In this document: positions 24,501-35,929 of the stretch, one piece after another | Position numbering within the stretch: the stretch's first letter is position 1 | Layout of the letters: the number at the start of each line of letters is the position of its first letter | Assembly: GCA_000729835.1 (NCBI GenBank) | Contig: JFHB01000053.1 | Location: forward strand, 101,626 to 165,625 | Length of the DNA: 64,000 nt | DNA from: Atkinsonella hypoxylon | Lineage: Eukaryota; Ascomycota; Sordariomycetes; Hypocreales; Clavicipitaceae | Reading direction: 5' to 3' | The notes under the pieces: generated by a model | What the model saw: the letters and a program-made list of their open reading frames with translations, nothing else | Databases searched by the model: none | What the model was told of the DNA's origin: nothing | Made by a program: the position numbers and the translations under genes

Positions 24501-25181
24501 GAGTTTTTTTACTGCAAAGTCATCGAAACTTGGCTTCTGATATGTACACATGGCCTAGTCCTGTATACCACCAGTCTCTGGCCATCTGCTCCTTTATGGC
24601 TTTAAATTTCTTGCTGCGGAACCAAGACAGTCACTTCACGGGCTTGACAGCGTTGTGACACAAATTGGTAGGAACAATTGCTTGTTTCCTCCAATTATTC
24701 CAGCCGAGACGCCACCAGAATTTCAACAAAATTTGAATGGCGTGCACCAGCAAACCAGGGCACATTGTGCTTTTCTCAGCCTCGAAGCCTCGATTTTGCT
24801 TGGTCCCACCATGCATGGCTTGCAATCCTTTTACCTGGTCCGTGATATCACCATGCGTTGGAAGACAGGATGGTCTACTCCGCAATACCATTGCATCCGA
24901 TCTTACTTTGCCGAATGCAGACCTCCACTTGATCTATTCATCTGGAGATGCATAGATCCTGGTCGACAATATGAGGTCCCCAAACCCCCCCAAAGGTCTC
25001 CAAGGCGCAGGATAATCCGTATAATAATCACCGCATTTCCTGGCCCGACGTTGTTGCATGTCCATGGTTTCTTCCATCTGAATCGGTTATAGGCTTCTAA
25101 AGCCGTTTGGAGTTTTCATCTTCTAGTCACTCATTGTATGATTGTCATACCTAAATTATCATACCACAACTTACCGTCAAG
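21518..25181. other. 3.7 kb intergenic region with a heptanucleotide minisatellite
   Basis: This region separates divergent genes. It holds one TACTCCGTA word (23027-23035), the 7-bp tandem repeat at 23431-23510, and the promoter of the surface-protein gene. Open frames at 21922-22440 and 24655-25092 carry no domain and no good splice structure. I see no gene. Confidence 0.5.
23431..23510. repeat. Heptanucleotide tandem repeat (ACGACTC unit)
   Basis: About eleven copies of a 7-bp unit ACGACTC, with variant units carrying AGG or ATTC changes arranged in a higher-order alternation. It is intergenic. Read directly from the sequence. Confidence 0.95.
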
Positions 25182-27326
25182 ATGAGGCTCCTTGCGGCTG
25201 CCTGCCTGGCTACCGGCGTTACTGCAGCAGTCGTAGACTCTAGACTTGCTCAGCGTGATACTACGTTTGTCACTGATGTGATGACCAAAGTTGGACTGAG
25301 CTTTGACTTTTTTCACACTCATGTTCAGAGTTTCACCAACGACCCAGAGACCGTCGAGGGTGCCGCCGCCGCCGTTACTCAGACACTGAAGGATGGAAGA
25401 ACCACTGTCGACAATGGAAACACCCGTCCCGCCGCCACCAGGGAACCTCAACCCACCACTTCTGAGGAGCCCTGTGAGGACGAGACCATCACCCTCAAGA
25501 AACCGCACACAACCACGACCTCTGAGGAGCCATGCGAGGAGACATCAACCACCAAGAGGACTCTCACCAGGAATACTGAATTGTCCGAGACCACGCCTCC
25601 TAAGAAGTCGGAGGCAACTACTACCAAGAATCCCCAGACCACGACCTCCGAGGAACCCTGCACTGAGACTGGGACAACTACAACTACAGCTAAGAGGCGT
25701 GACGTTTCGACTACGAAGAAGACGGAGGCTATTACTACCAAGCAGACGGGGACAACCACCGAAAAGACGGGTACCACCACAACCAAGAGCCCGGAAACCA
25801 CTACGACTTCAGAGGAGCCTTGTACTGAGACTGGGACGACTGTAACCCAGGCGTCCGGTACTAGTGCTACTGGTACCACCAAGAAGCCAGACACAACTAC
25901 TACTAAACCTACAGGCATAGACACAACTACTACTAGCACTACTAAGAAGCTGGAGACAACCACTACTAGGCCTACAGGCACAGACACAACCACCACTGGC
26001 AGTACCAAGCCAACGGGTACTACGACAACCAATAAACCCACTACTTCGACCTCTGAGGAGCCTTGCACTGAGGCGGTGACCACTAGTTCTCCTACCGGTA
26101 CTGCTACCACTAAAACTGGAATCACAAATGTTCTGACCGGCACTTCTAAGGCTGGAACTACCACTATTCCAACTGGCACCACGAAGATTAGCACCACAAA
26201 TATTCCAACGGGCACTTCTAAAACAGGAACCACAGATATTCCGACCGGCACTTCTAAGGTTGGAACTACCACTATTCTAACTGGCACCACTAAGATTGGA
26301 ACCACAAATATTCCAACGGGCACTTCTAAAACAGAAACCACTGCTGTTCTAACTGGCAATACTAAGTCTGGAACCACTGTTGTGCATACCGACACTACTC
26401 CTATTGGGACTGTTACTACTAAGACCGGGACCAATACCCTTCCCTCAGGCAGTGGAACTACCAAAGCTGGAGCGTCCACTGCTCCCACTGGCGCCCATGC
26501 CTCTTCCGTACCAAGTAGCATTTTTATGACAGGAAAGAGCACTTCCACAACTGGCACTGTTCCCACTGGAACCACGTCTCCTAGCAGTGAAATCGAGTCT
26601 TCAACTGCTTCTACCGGTACTAAGAACTCTCCTGCTCCTGGAGGCACAACCACCACCGGAACCGCTTCTTCTGGCACCAAGACTGGCTCCAGCCCCGGGG
26701 GCGCGACTTCTACTCCTTGTGAATCCGATAGCATGACTATCCAGAAGCCAACACCTGGACCTGACGTCAGCGTCAGTACTACCTCCGGTCAGCAGGGCAC
26801 CTCTACTCCTTGCAATACCGAGACTGGCTCCAAGCCCACTGGCAGCCAGATTGCTCCTCCCGTCGGTACTTCCACCCCTTCTGTCACTCAGCCAGGAACC
26901 GTCGTTGTCCCGACTAGCCAGCCCACTGGCGATAACACTCCTGCCCCCAGCGGTGCTGCCCCCCCTCCTGGCTCTCAGCCCGGTACCGTTGTCCTACCTC
27001 CTACTACCTTCGTGATCGTCCCCGTTACGCCCCAGCCAACCGGCGGCAACGGTGGAAATGCTCCTCCTTCTGGCAACAACCCTCAGTTCACAGGTGGCAA
27101 TGGCGGAAATCCTCAGCCAACTGGTGGAAACGGCGGCAACCCGCAACGTAGTGGGAGCAACAATGGAAACACTCCTCCTTCTGGCGGCAATGCTCCATCC
27201 GGCGACAATAGCGGAAACCCCGAGCCAACCAGCACGCGACCCCCTGTCACCGCCGCCGCCGCTTCCGTTGGACCCGCCAGCGCTTTCGCCATGGCCATCA
27301 CCATCGCAGCCCTCCTTGTTGTGTAA
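25182..27326 (+). CDS. Ser/Thr-rich, GPI-type cell-surface protein with SEEPC repeats
   Basis: Single exon, 714 aa. An N-terminal signal peptide (MRLLAAACLATGVTAA) precedes a short non-repetitive head (about 25-75). The rest is Thr/Ser/Pro/Gly-rich. Five TSEEPC blocks recur in the first third, each in a Thr/Lys context. The middle (about 300-420) is a degenerate tandem repeat of about 13 residues built on TGTTxIPTGTSK. The last part is Gly/Asn/Pro-rich with NGGNxQPTGG motifs. The protein ends in an Ala-rich hydrophobic tail (AFAMAITIAALLVV) after small residues, as expected for a GPI signal. The likely product is a heavily O-glycosylated wall mannoprotein or adhesin; function is inferred from composition. 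Repeat number probably varies among strains. Confidence 0.85.
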   Translation: MRLLAAACLATGVTAAVVDSRLAQRDTTFVTDVMTKVGLSFDFFHTHVQSFTNDPETVEGAAAAVTQTLKDGRTTVDNGNTRPAATREPQPTTSEEPCEDETITLKKPHTTTTSEEPCEETSTTKRTLTRNTELSETTPPKKSEATTTKNPQTTTSEEPCTETGTTTTTAKRRDVSTTKKTEAITTKQTGTTTEKTGTTTTKSPETTTTSEEPCTETGTTVTQASGTSATGTTKKPDTTTTKPTGIDTTTTSTTKKLETTTTRPTGTDTTTTGSTKPTGTTTTNKPTTSTSEEPCTEAVTTSSPTGTATTKTGITNVLTGTSKAGTTTIPTGTTKISTTNIPTGTSKTGTTDIPTGTSKVGTTTILTGTTKIGTTNIPTGTSKTETTAVLTGNTKSGTTVVHTDTTPIGTVTTKTGTNTLPSGSGTTKAGASTAPTGAHASSVPSSIFMTGKSTSTTGTVPTGTTSPSSEIESSTASTGTKNSPAPGGTTTTGTASSGTKTGSSPGGATSTPCESDSMTIQKPTPGPDVSVSTTSGQQGTSTPCNTETGSKPTGSQIAPPVGTSTPSVTQPGTVVVPTSQPTGDNTPAPSGAAPPPGSQPGTVVLPPTTFVIVPVTPQPTGGNGGNAPPSGNNPQFTGGNGGNPQPTGGNGGNPQRSGSNNGNTPPSGGNAPSGDNSGNPEPTSTRPPVTAAAASVGPASAFAMAITIAALLVV

Positions 27327-27706
27327 ACGGGTCAACTATTTGGTGATAGAACAAATGGCAAAAGATGGTGCTCATTTTCTCTTGTGAAAATATTTTTACG
27401 TTCAGAAATAATGTTCCTACATGTATATATTCTTCTTCATTTGTTCTCACTTGTCGAGCAGCGCCTTGCTTCCATTGTCGGAACAGAGAGCTGCTGGGAG
27501 TCGGACTAGCATCACGTGATATACTACGTAATTAATTGAAATAGATAGAGTAGATCGATCGGTTGGTTGGTCATTGCTCATGCCCGTGACGTCGGCAGCC
27601 GTCCCTGACCAGCGATACTACTGACATGCGGAATACAAGCCTTTGTGGCCATCGATCGTACTTCGCGGGAAACATCATTTAAAATTATATTAAAATGCAA
27701 CGCTAA
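27327..27706. other. Convergent 3' region
   Basis: The 380 bp between convergent stops hold only A/T-rich 3' sequence. No gene or repeat is visible. Confidence 0.5.
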
Positions 27707-30033
27707 CTACCCAGATCCTGTAATCGTATCCCACACATTTCCCACTTTAGTTGTGAGCCAATCCCACCACCCCTTAACTGTGCCTCCTGCAGGCCCATCC
27801 TCTTCCGTGCCCTCCTTGCTACTTTCTGCGTCGCCCTGCACTGGCTCTGGTTCAGCAGCGCGTGTACTGCTCGCTTTGACGGGCCGTTGAGGCGTCTCAT
27901 CGAGCGAAGTGCTCGAAGCGCTTGGCACAAGCCGAGTAGGTTGCGCGAACTCGGCTGGAAGATCAGTGACCGAGGGCGGAGGATCCGCGGGTTCTTGCTG
28001 TTGGTTCTCGGGCGAGTGACTACCTATTGGTTTGAACGGAAGTCGGAGCGTGCCATTGTTGGGCCGCGGCTTGATGCCCAGCGAGTCACATAGGATATTG
28101 TACACATTGATATTTTCTAAGACATGTTAGTGACGGGACTTTTGACGGGGGGATGGGCGGGCGCGAGAAATCTGAAGATGTAGGACGTACGGAAGGGTTC
28201 GATCATGCTGTTCGCGGGGTGGGGAAACGCCGGTCCTCTGGCGATGAATATGGCTCTCATGAGGGGATGTTCATGATCGTACCCGTGGAGCCCAAGCGGG
28301 TGATACACTAGCCCCTTTTGCTTGGCGTCCTCGACTACGAATTCATGTTTTTGGACAATGGCCCAGCCTGTCTTGGGAACGATCCACAGCGGCGCAATGC
28401 GGTTGTTCTCGGAGAAGTGGTATCTCGGCGGCATATCGACGTCACGGAGGTAGACATCAAAGTTGGAGTTTGCCTTGGCTTTTTCCTTGAGCTGATGGTA
28501 CAGCACTTGAATGTCTTTCGGGTCCTTGGGTCTTAGGCCATATAGCGGCCAGCCATCTGTGTGCTCAATCTTGGACGTGTCAAGCAGATCCTCGAGCTGC
28601 ACCAGTCGCGAAGTATCGGTAGTCGCCATGCCGTGGTCAGAAACTACAATGATGTTGACGATATCTGTGAGATTACGTGCTTCGAGACCTTTGAACAGGT
28701 CATCGAGCATGGTATCGACGCTTTGAATCGTCGAGCGAATCTCCGTGCTGTTCGGTCCGTATTTATGCCCGTCGGCATCTACGTTGGGTACGTAGGCTGC
28801 TATCAACTGTGGTCGAGTCTCCTTTTGCTCGACAGGGCTGCTGGATGGGTCCGGCATATCTAGGAGACCGAGAATTCGAGACACTTTATTATCGAGCGCC
28901 TCCTTGTCATTGAATTTGTCAACGATGCTTGCAAACATGCCCTGAATGGGCGCCTCGCTGCCTGGCCACATGTGTACCGCTGTGCGAACGCCCTGTTTCT
29001 CGGCGGAGACCCAAAAGGGCTCGCCTCCCCACCACTTGGCGTCCAAGCTGCGTGCAGGATCTGTGTAGTAGAACTCGGCTTGCAGGTCCGGATCCCAGAA
29101 GGAGTTCCCGACGATGCCATGAGCTTCTGGATACAGGCCTGTGGCTATCGAGTAGTGGTTTGGAAATGTCAACGATGGAAACGAAGGGTTCATGTACTGC
29201 GGGGATACGCCTTGTTTGACCAGCGCGCTGAGCCTCGGTGTCAATCCGCGATACAAGAAATCAGCTCGGAACCCGTCCAAGCTGAGAATGATGGTGGTCG
29301 GGGCAAAAAGAGTGGTGCCATTGCTGAAAAGACGCTGCTTGTTGAGGAGGCTTTTCCGATTCCGTGACAGCTTCCATGCGATGAGGAGTAGAATTGTGAA
29401 GCCGATGGTGATGAGGGCATGTATAAAGATCCATCTTCGCCAACTGCGCCCTCGGCTGCCTCTCGCTTGAGCGCCCCTGTCCAGACGACGACGATCAGTT
29501 TCCTCGCTACCTTCGCGGTCCGTGGTGTCACCCACTGAGCTGCCGTCCTTCACACCGCCCTCCTCCATCTCGTACATCAGCTCACCATCCTCGCCGTGGC
29601 GGGCATTGTCCAATAACCTATCCCTTTTCTGTTTCCGCCGTATGCGACGTGCTCGTTTCTTCTCCAAGACTAGGTTCTCCATTGACGCACTCGGCGAGGA
29701 CCGCTGCGACGAAGTCGACCCGCGAGCAAAGATCTTTAATGGATTGGGAACGGAGAGCCCGGATCCTCGACGTTGACGCTCCTTTTGCTGTCTGGTGGTC
29801 GTTACCAAGCGATCGAGTTCTTCCTCCTCCATCAGGACAATTCTGTCGGCAGCGCGCAGCTCGCGACTGTTTCGTGCGCGAAGCTGCAGCTGGTCATCGT
29901 CGCTATCGGTGTCCTGGTCGCTTCGCGAATGAATGGAGGATGCGTCGTCGTCGTAGGCAAGGGGGCAGAGCAAGCCGGCGCCGTCCCTGACCTCTGCCGT
30001 GGAGATTTTTGTATCGAGCCCGTTGGACGACAT
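27707..30033 (-). CDS. Type II membrane nucleotide pyrophosphatase/phosphodiesterase (NPP family)
   Basis: Two exons: 30033-28191 and 28116-27707; 2253 nt, 750 aa. The N-terminal 200 residues are cytosolic, charged and RKR-rich. One membrane helix follows at about 201-220 (IFIHALITIGFTILLLIAW), then a lumenal or extracellular alkaline-phosphatase-fold domain. Visible NPP motifs are SLDGFRADFL (metal Asp at 253), FPSLTFPNHYS with the nucleophile Thr at about 289, VDADGHKYGP and SDHGM (metal ligands), and MIEPFQNINVYNILCD, which spans the splice junction. The C-terminal 80 residues are a Pro/Glu/Ser-rich extension. Yeast Npp1/Npp2 hydrolyse extracellular nucleotides and help phosphate scavenging; a similar role is inferred. 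No phosphate-control site was identified with confidence. Confidence 0.93.
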
Positions 30034-30202
30034 CGTGCCGGACTCCGGGCGCGTGATCTAGAGGCCGGGTGAGGTGATCATGGGTGAGAACCGAACCGAG
30101 CCGAGGGCAGGCGTGAAGTGTTCTTTGCGAGGTAATGAAGCGCAATGGAACGCAATGAAAGATTGAAGACGGCTGAGCTGGAGGCCAGATGGAGGAGCCA
30201 GA

Positions 30203-30249
30203 GCCAAAGCCAAAGCCAAAGCCAAAGCCAAAGCCAAAGCCAAAGCCAA
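30203..30249. repeat. Hexanucleotide repeat (GCCAAA)n
   Basis: About eight copies of GCCAAA lie some 170 bp upstream of the NPP start codon. It would encode a Lys-Pro run if translated, but no gene covers it. Confidence 0.95.
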
Positions 30250-30507
30250 GGGTCCTGAGTGTCAGGGTCAGGGATCAATGTGTCCAACGACCAGCAAGCA
30301 GCGCCGCACGGAGTACGGACTACCCAGTCCCACTTGGGATTTGTGGGCTGTCGGGGCTACGGAATAATAGCGATTGATGGAAATGACAGAGCTACAATGT
30401 TAAAATCGAAGTCGAGGCTGGTGCTAGTTATTAGTGAGCAAGCGACGACCGAATGCTTATTATCGGGTCTAGTACCAGCTGACTTGCTCTGTCTAGGTAC
30501 CGAGTAC

Positions 30508-30798
30508 CTAAGTACCAGGTACCTAGGCACCCCCCTTTTGCGCACCACCCGGATTTTGGGTCAGAGCTCAGTTATAATAAATAATAACCACTTAAAAGGC
30601 CCCTTATAACATACTATTTTGGTGGTAACTGTCACTTAGTTCTAATTAAACCTCGAACAGATGTCTAAGACACCGTCTGTAATTAATAAATACCTAGAGA
30701 TATGCTATAAGCCCCTGTAGACTTGGCAACTGTGATCGAGCTCTGACCAGAAATTCGGATGGCGCGCGAAGGGGGGTACCTAAGTACCAGGCACTTAG
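30508..30798. mobile_element. MITE-like foldback element A
   Basis: About 291 bp with long terminal inverted repeats: the left 30508-30574 matches the reverse complement of 30735-30798 over roughly 65 bp with scattered, mostly C/T or G/A, differences. Both ends begin CTAAGT; internal shared words include GGTCAGAGCTC. Inner segments pair as well (a block like CTTATAACATA against CTTATAGCATA), so nearly the whole element folds on itself. It has no open reading frame, so it must be non-autonomous. A clean target-site duplication was not found. Confidence 0.75.
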
Positions 30799-32568
30799 CA
30801 TACCCGTCCCCAAATCTTAGTCAAGAATTACATTAAAACCTCCATCTTTACGGCAGGGCATTACTCTCAACTTCCATTATCATTTTTAAGCACACACATT
30901 GCATTAGCAGCCACGATTTTCCCCGCCGCTTCACGCGCCATAACCTGAATGGCCTGAGTACAAGCTATCTACATCGAATCTCAGCCGTCTAGGGGTGCTC
31001 ATCTGGAAATGACACACTCAAGATCCAGGTCAATGATGACATTCCGCTCTTTATATCTGAGGCGATAGCGGGCAGAGAAGGCATTACACCCTATAACTAG
31101 CATTCATAGTTCAACTATGGATTGACTGTGTGGAAATTAGCATACTTTCAGTCAAGTTGAGACTGGCTGAGGCTGCCGACAAGACAGCGATCCAAGAACA
31201 TAAGATGGTAATACCAATGAGCAGCTGTCAAAGTGATGGGATACAAGGACGAAGATCATATAAAGTGCATAGTGAAAGGGGAAAAGACACCAAACTGTTA
31301 AAGATCAGTGAAGAGACAGATTGGAGAGGGAAACAGAAAAGAAAGATCAGACTGGGGCAGGAAGAACAAATTAGGACGAAAAAACTCGTACACAGTAGGA
31401 CCGGAGCTGGTTTAACTGAGGTCGAAGTCAAGGCACATCGAGTTGGGCAAGTGTGACTGGAGGATTACGTACAATTGAAGCATTTTTTACTTATCAAGAA
31501 GCAACCTTAATGCGAATCAATGCAACGGCGAGTGTTGGTCGAGAATAACGTTAGCAAAACGGCGACCTTGAGATACTAACCAACTCTTCTTTGATTTCCA
31601 GCGAGCAGATCGACACTAGAATAATCCTATATCTTTACAAAAAGGAGTGGCTAGTCGAGGCGTTTCCACAGATTTTAGGGGCAAGATTCTTGATAGGGAA
31701 TGGTCCTGACGCTTGTGCAGCCGGATTAATTACTATCCAACCCTGTCTCGTTGATTCTGTTAATAGTCCTATGCATAGAACTCTGTGCATGTGCGAGGCT
31801 AGCCTTCATCAGCCTTTTTCAGCGAATACATAGCTACACACTGCCTCGCCAGATACATTGAGATTTAAAGTGATGTCCGTTATTTCAATCTAGCTTCAGA
31901 CCATACTAAGATACAGGCAGCTAATAGTCGGCATATTGCTGGTCTGCTGAGAAGTTTGCAGTTCTAAGTCAGCCATGTCATTGGTTGTCAAGGCATACAA
32001 TTTCGTCAGATTTGAGGATTCTGAGTGACCATTGATGCGAAATGTCAGACAAGCACACCTGGAATGTGCTTGTTTCACAGGCGCAAAAATACAAGAGAAC
32101 CCCTATATGATTTTACAGAGATGCATAAGAGGGATTTTAGTTTAGAGCCAATTTAAGTAAGTACTGTAATATCTTATGATAACCCTGTAAGGCAGTATCT
32201 AATTGCTCGAAACTACCTATGCACAGTAGTAGACTTGTAAATCATTCAGGGGTTGTATTGTACACGAGGGAGTGACCTCGTCGTGAAGCCGACTCTCCAC
32301 GTGAGTCACGTGTGAGTCACACAGCGTGACTGGGCTACAGGCACAGGCATAGTGGCTGCGGCCGGTTCCGCTGCTCCGCTGCTTGGCTGTCCCACGTGCC
32401 ACCCACGGGGACGTGTTGTGACGCGCATCATTTATCTGAACGTTTCGCCATTTCGTAACCGACTACAAGTGCATGCGCCTCAACTGTATTAGCTCTGCTG
32501 AAGAGCACATTTCTATGGAGACATTGTCAACTCGTAACACTCCGATCCATCGAGCCAACTGAATAGTA

Positions 32569-33992
32569 ATGAATCGGATTTTAGCCAAGCTCCGGCATCT
32601 CGTGAGCTTTTCGCGAGCCAGAAAGAAAACCGTTGCAGCACCGCCCAAGACTCAAGAGCCTTCTCCAAAAACAGCTCTAGTGAAACGGACAGATGGCGAC
32701 CCTTGGGATGCCAATGGAAGGGCCGTCAAGCCTGCGTTTGAGTTCGGCGACTCCGCCGGAGCAAGTACCGAACCTTCGATGTTGGAAAGTCTACCTCCCG
32801 AGATCCAGCGACTTCTCCTTTCCATGCTATGCATAGAGGACCTACGCCACTTGGTATTTGCGTCTTCTATCATGCATCGGCAGTACGTGCTGAATCGCAG
32901 ATATCTGCTTTGCAAAAGTCTGGAAGCGACGTTGGGGCCTGCCGTCGTAGATGCTCATGCCGTCTATATCTCCAACTCCGTTGAGTTCTTAAAGACACGG
33001 ACTCTCGAATCGATTACTCAATTCGTTCATTCGTATCACGAGCGATGCTCTTCGCTTCATCAGTTCAGCCTCACCGAAAGGTTGACGGAGGACGAGATAG
33101 TGTCCATGGTTCGATTCCACCTTTCTATAATAACGCCGCTTGCTGGGCGCTATGTCGACTGGGCATTGACCAACCTCGCCAATCAGACCCATGCAGAATT
33201 GGACTCGAAGTCACTCAGCAGGACAGAAGAGATGCGTCTGATGAGGGGGTTCTATCGGTTTCAACTGGCCTGTAACCTCTTTGGCTGTCGTGGCGATAGT
33301 TCATCGTTGCGTCGGACAGTGGATGTCGAATCTGACACTATTGTAGACGCTTCTCTCCTTCCTTTCGAGCCGTGGGAAATTGAAGCGGTTGCATGTGTTT
33401 ACGCATTTGAAAAGGAGAAAATCGATCAGGTCTTTACTGCTATAATTTGGGACGTGAACGAGATGAACCCCAAGTTTGATGGTCAGCGCCCGCCCACTCC
33501 CGAACGCGCCTTCGATTTGAGGGGCAGCTGTAAGTCCAGCGTTCTGTCACGAATTCATCATCACTCCATACCGCCCAAACTTGACTAACTGGACTCAACT
33601 GCCACGTAGATCCTAGAGATAGTTTTCTGAAAGGAACGGTTTCGCGGGGCCTCACATTGTTGTATGACATCTTCAACATCTCGGATCACTCGCAATTAGT
33701 TTCAACAATGCAAGCCAACATTGATTATCCTGTCGGCAATTTCTTAGACTTTAGCGAGACTAGGCAATATTTTCGAAGAAAGGCCCATCCGCCTTCAGTT
33801 CGAGACCGAATGCAGGAGCGGCGCGAGAAGTTGCCCTTCGCAGGTGAGATGGATCCAGTGACAGGCGCATTACTGCCACCACTCGCATGGACGCTGGTTT
33901 GGCGAGGAACCTACAGTAACCTCTGGGGCAAGTACATGGAGGATGATTTACAAGAGTGGGGTTATATTTTCTGGGATGCATCACGACTATAG
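32569..33992 (+). CDS. F-box-like hypothetical protein
   Basis: Two exons: 32569-33529 and 33610-33992; 1344 nt, 447 aa. Residues about 72-110 (LESLPPEIQRLLLSM, then an LRHLVFASSIMHRQYV helix) resemble a fungal F-box-like motif, which would link substrates to an SCF ubiquitin ligase. The rest is alpha-helical with no recognised repeat domain. Downstream parts contain conserved-looking blocks (PFEPWEIEAVACVY, PPLAWTLVWRGTYSNLWG) common in uncharacterised fungal F-box-type proteins. The intron donor GTAAGT and acceptor CGTAG restore frame exactly. The substrate is unknown, and the F-box call is moderate. Confidence 0.8.
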
Positions 33993-35929
33993 CGTACAAA
34001 TGCAAAAGATATTGCAGCACAGCATTTGGAAACCCATCGGGGATGTGACCCGAGAGATGAAATGTAAATTTGCCATGTCACACCATGCAACCAGACCGTC
34101 GGCACATACGGTGTAGATGTCATACAATAAGCATCTTCGACTGAGATGGGAAGTCCTTGGGATCCCTAAATTCATAATTCATGTTAGAATGGCCACATAG
34201 CCGGCGGCTACGTATTATGCGGTAAGCTTATATGAGACCGTTGTAATACAAGATACGCCCAATATGGCTGCCACCAGACTTCATGCTACGATCACTGGTC
34301 AATACTCGCCCGGAATAGGCCTGCATTCGAGACCGAGACGAGGGGATGAATTGGTTGATTAAGCAGTGTTCCGCACATTACATTGGTCTCTCGATGGAAT
34401 CTCTCTGGCTAGCTACAGGAAAGCTAAGCAAAGAGATCAAGAAGATGAAGAAGGAAAGGAAAGGAAAGAAAGAGAGGGTCTTGCCGCTGCCTCCAAGAAG
34501 GGACGCGGCCTTAATTGGTGACTCCTAGCATTGTCATTGTGGCCGCCGGCGTAATACCGACGTTGACATGATACCAGACATGATTCTGGCCACGGAGAAG
34601 CGATGGTGTTGGGGCCACCTAGAGAGTAGAGACCGCCATTTTGAGCCAGCCTTCATACATCCGTCTCCATCAAATTGTTAAAGCGTTCGCAGCTAATGCA
34701 CATGCAATGTTGAACAAACCCACAGCAGCCAATCATCCTGATGGACGGCTAGCCCAAGACATGTTTTTTTTTTTTTTTTTTTTCGGCCGGTCTGCATAAA
34801 TGCTTGATCATATTACTTAGTTGCCTGGTGGATTGTATAGTTTCCACCGTGCGCTTGGCCGCGTTAGATGGCCAACAGCTATTATAGCGTGGCTTCCGGA
34901 GGCCTCTTTGGTCCAAAAAGCTCGGAACGTGACATGCCTGACAGTTCTAGACCAGTAGACAACCTTGTTAGGTCTACCTTGTGGCCAGAAGGCCAATTCA
35001 TGGGACGTCAGGCTGGACCATTTGCTCAGTAACACAACCGTACCGCTGTCCAGCATCATGCCATTTCATCCTAACGAGTTTCCCTAATCGGCGCAGTGAA
35101 AAAGAAAACGTTGTATTTTTTCCCGCTTTCTTCTGGAGCGGAGCTGAATAGCAAGGACTGTACTGTAAGTAAGTATGACGATAATTGTAATGATAATAGA
35201 AATAATGACACTCAAGCGGCGTATAAATAAGTGGGTTATAGAAACTCATGTTTGGTGAGAAAATGAAGTTGAGGGGCTAATTCCGGGATGCAGCACCGGA
35301 AAAGTGGGGATACCGGAGCGCCGCCGGCGAAAGAGGACGTTGCACGAAGATCCACCGCACCGCCACGTCGTTTCTATCGGGCGGACTTCGGACGGACTTC
35401 GGACGCAGTTGTGAAATCCTGATGAAGCTCTTAAATATAGACTACAACATTACTGAATTGCTATAAAAGACTGTCGCTAGCTCCTACGAATGAGCTTTAC
35501 TAGGCAAAATACTCCTTTGTCTCCTAGCACCATGTTCATCACATAGTCCAGCCGTCCACTTGATGAGAGAGAAATCCCAACGACCAATAGAATCAATGCT
35601 CATTTCTGCTATACCTGACACAAGCCCTGCTTCCCCACTTACCGCAACTCGTCCATCTCGTTGACGGGGTCACGACTGATACCGATAACGGAAGACTTAC
35701 CTTAGTTCAGAGGGATGAGGCTTGACGTTCAGATTTATGCTCATGTGGCCCCATTCGGGCATTTGGTTCCTCACTTCCACAGAACTGGGACCTACTGTAG
35801 TCAATTTGGTTTGGATATTCATTCGTAGCATGTACACTTCATAAATAGCCATAAAGCCTCTGGCAGAATTGTATTATGCCCAACACCCGATTTTACACGA
35901 AATTATCATAGACAAAACTTGTCCGTCAT
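33993..35929. other. Convergent intergenic region
   Basis: About 1.9 kb between convergent genes, with a T-run at about 34764-34783 and a short direct repeat GCGGACTTCGGACGGACTTC near 35380-35403. Small open frames have no support. No gene is seen. Confidence 0.5.

Larger units (their letters stand above)
30034..32568. other. AT-rich intergenic region with repeats and a foldback element
   Basis: This 2.5 kb divergent region holds a hexanucleotide repeat (30203-30249), the foldback element at 30508-30798 and an A/T-rich remainder. Short frames at 31130-31456 and 31591-31833 have no domain; the first lies in purine-biased DNA. They could be decayed transposon sequence but I cannot support that. 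Confidence 0.5.

Noticed and set aside
25448..26734. 428-codon open frame antisense to the Ser/Thr-rich surface protein
   Set aside because: It is a mirror of ACC/ACT-rich codons (giving Val/Gly-rich output), lacks any domain, and the sense frame has a signal peptide and GPI tail.
30189..30377. Frame encoding a Lys-Pro repeat
   Set aside because: It is only the hexanucleotide repeat translated; the start and the remainder have no support.
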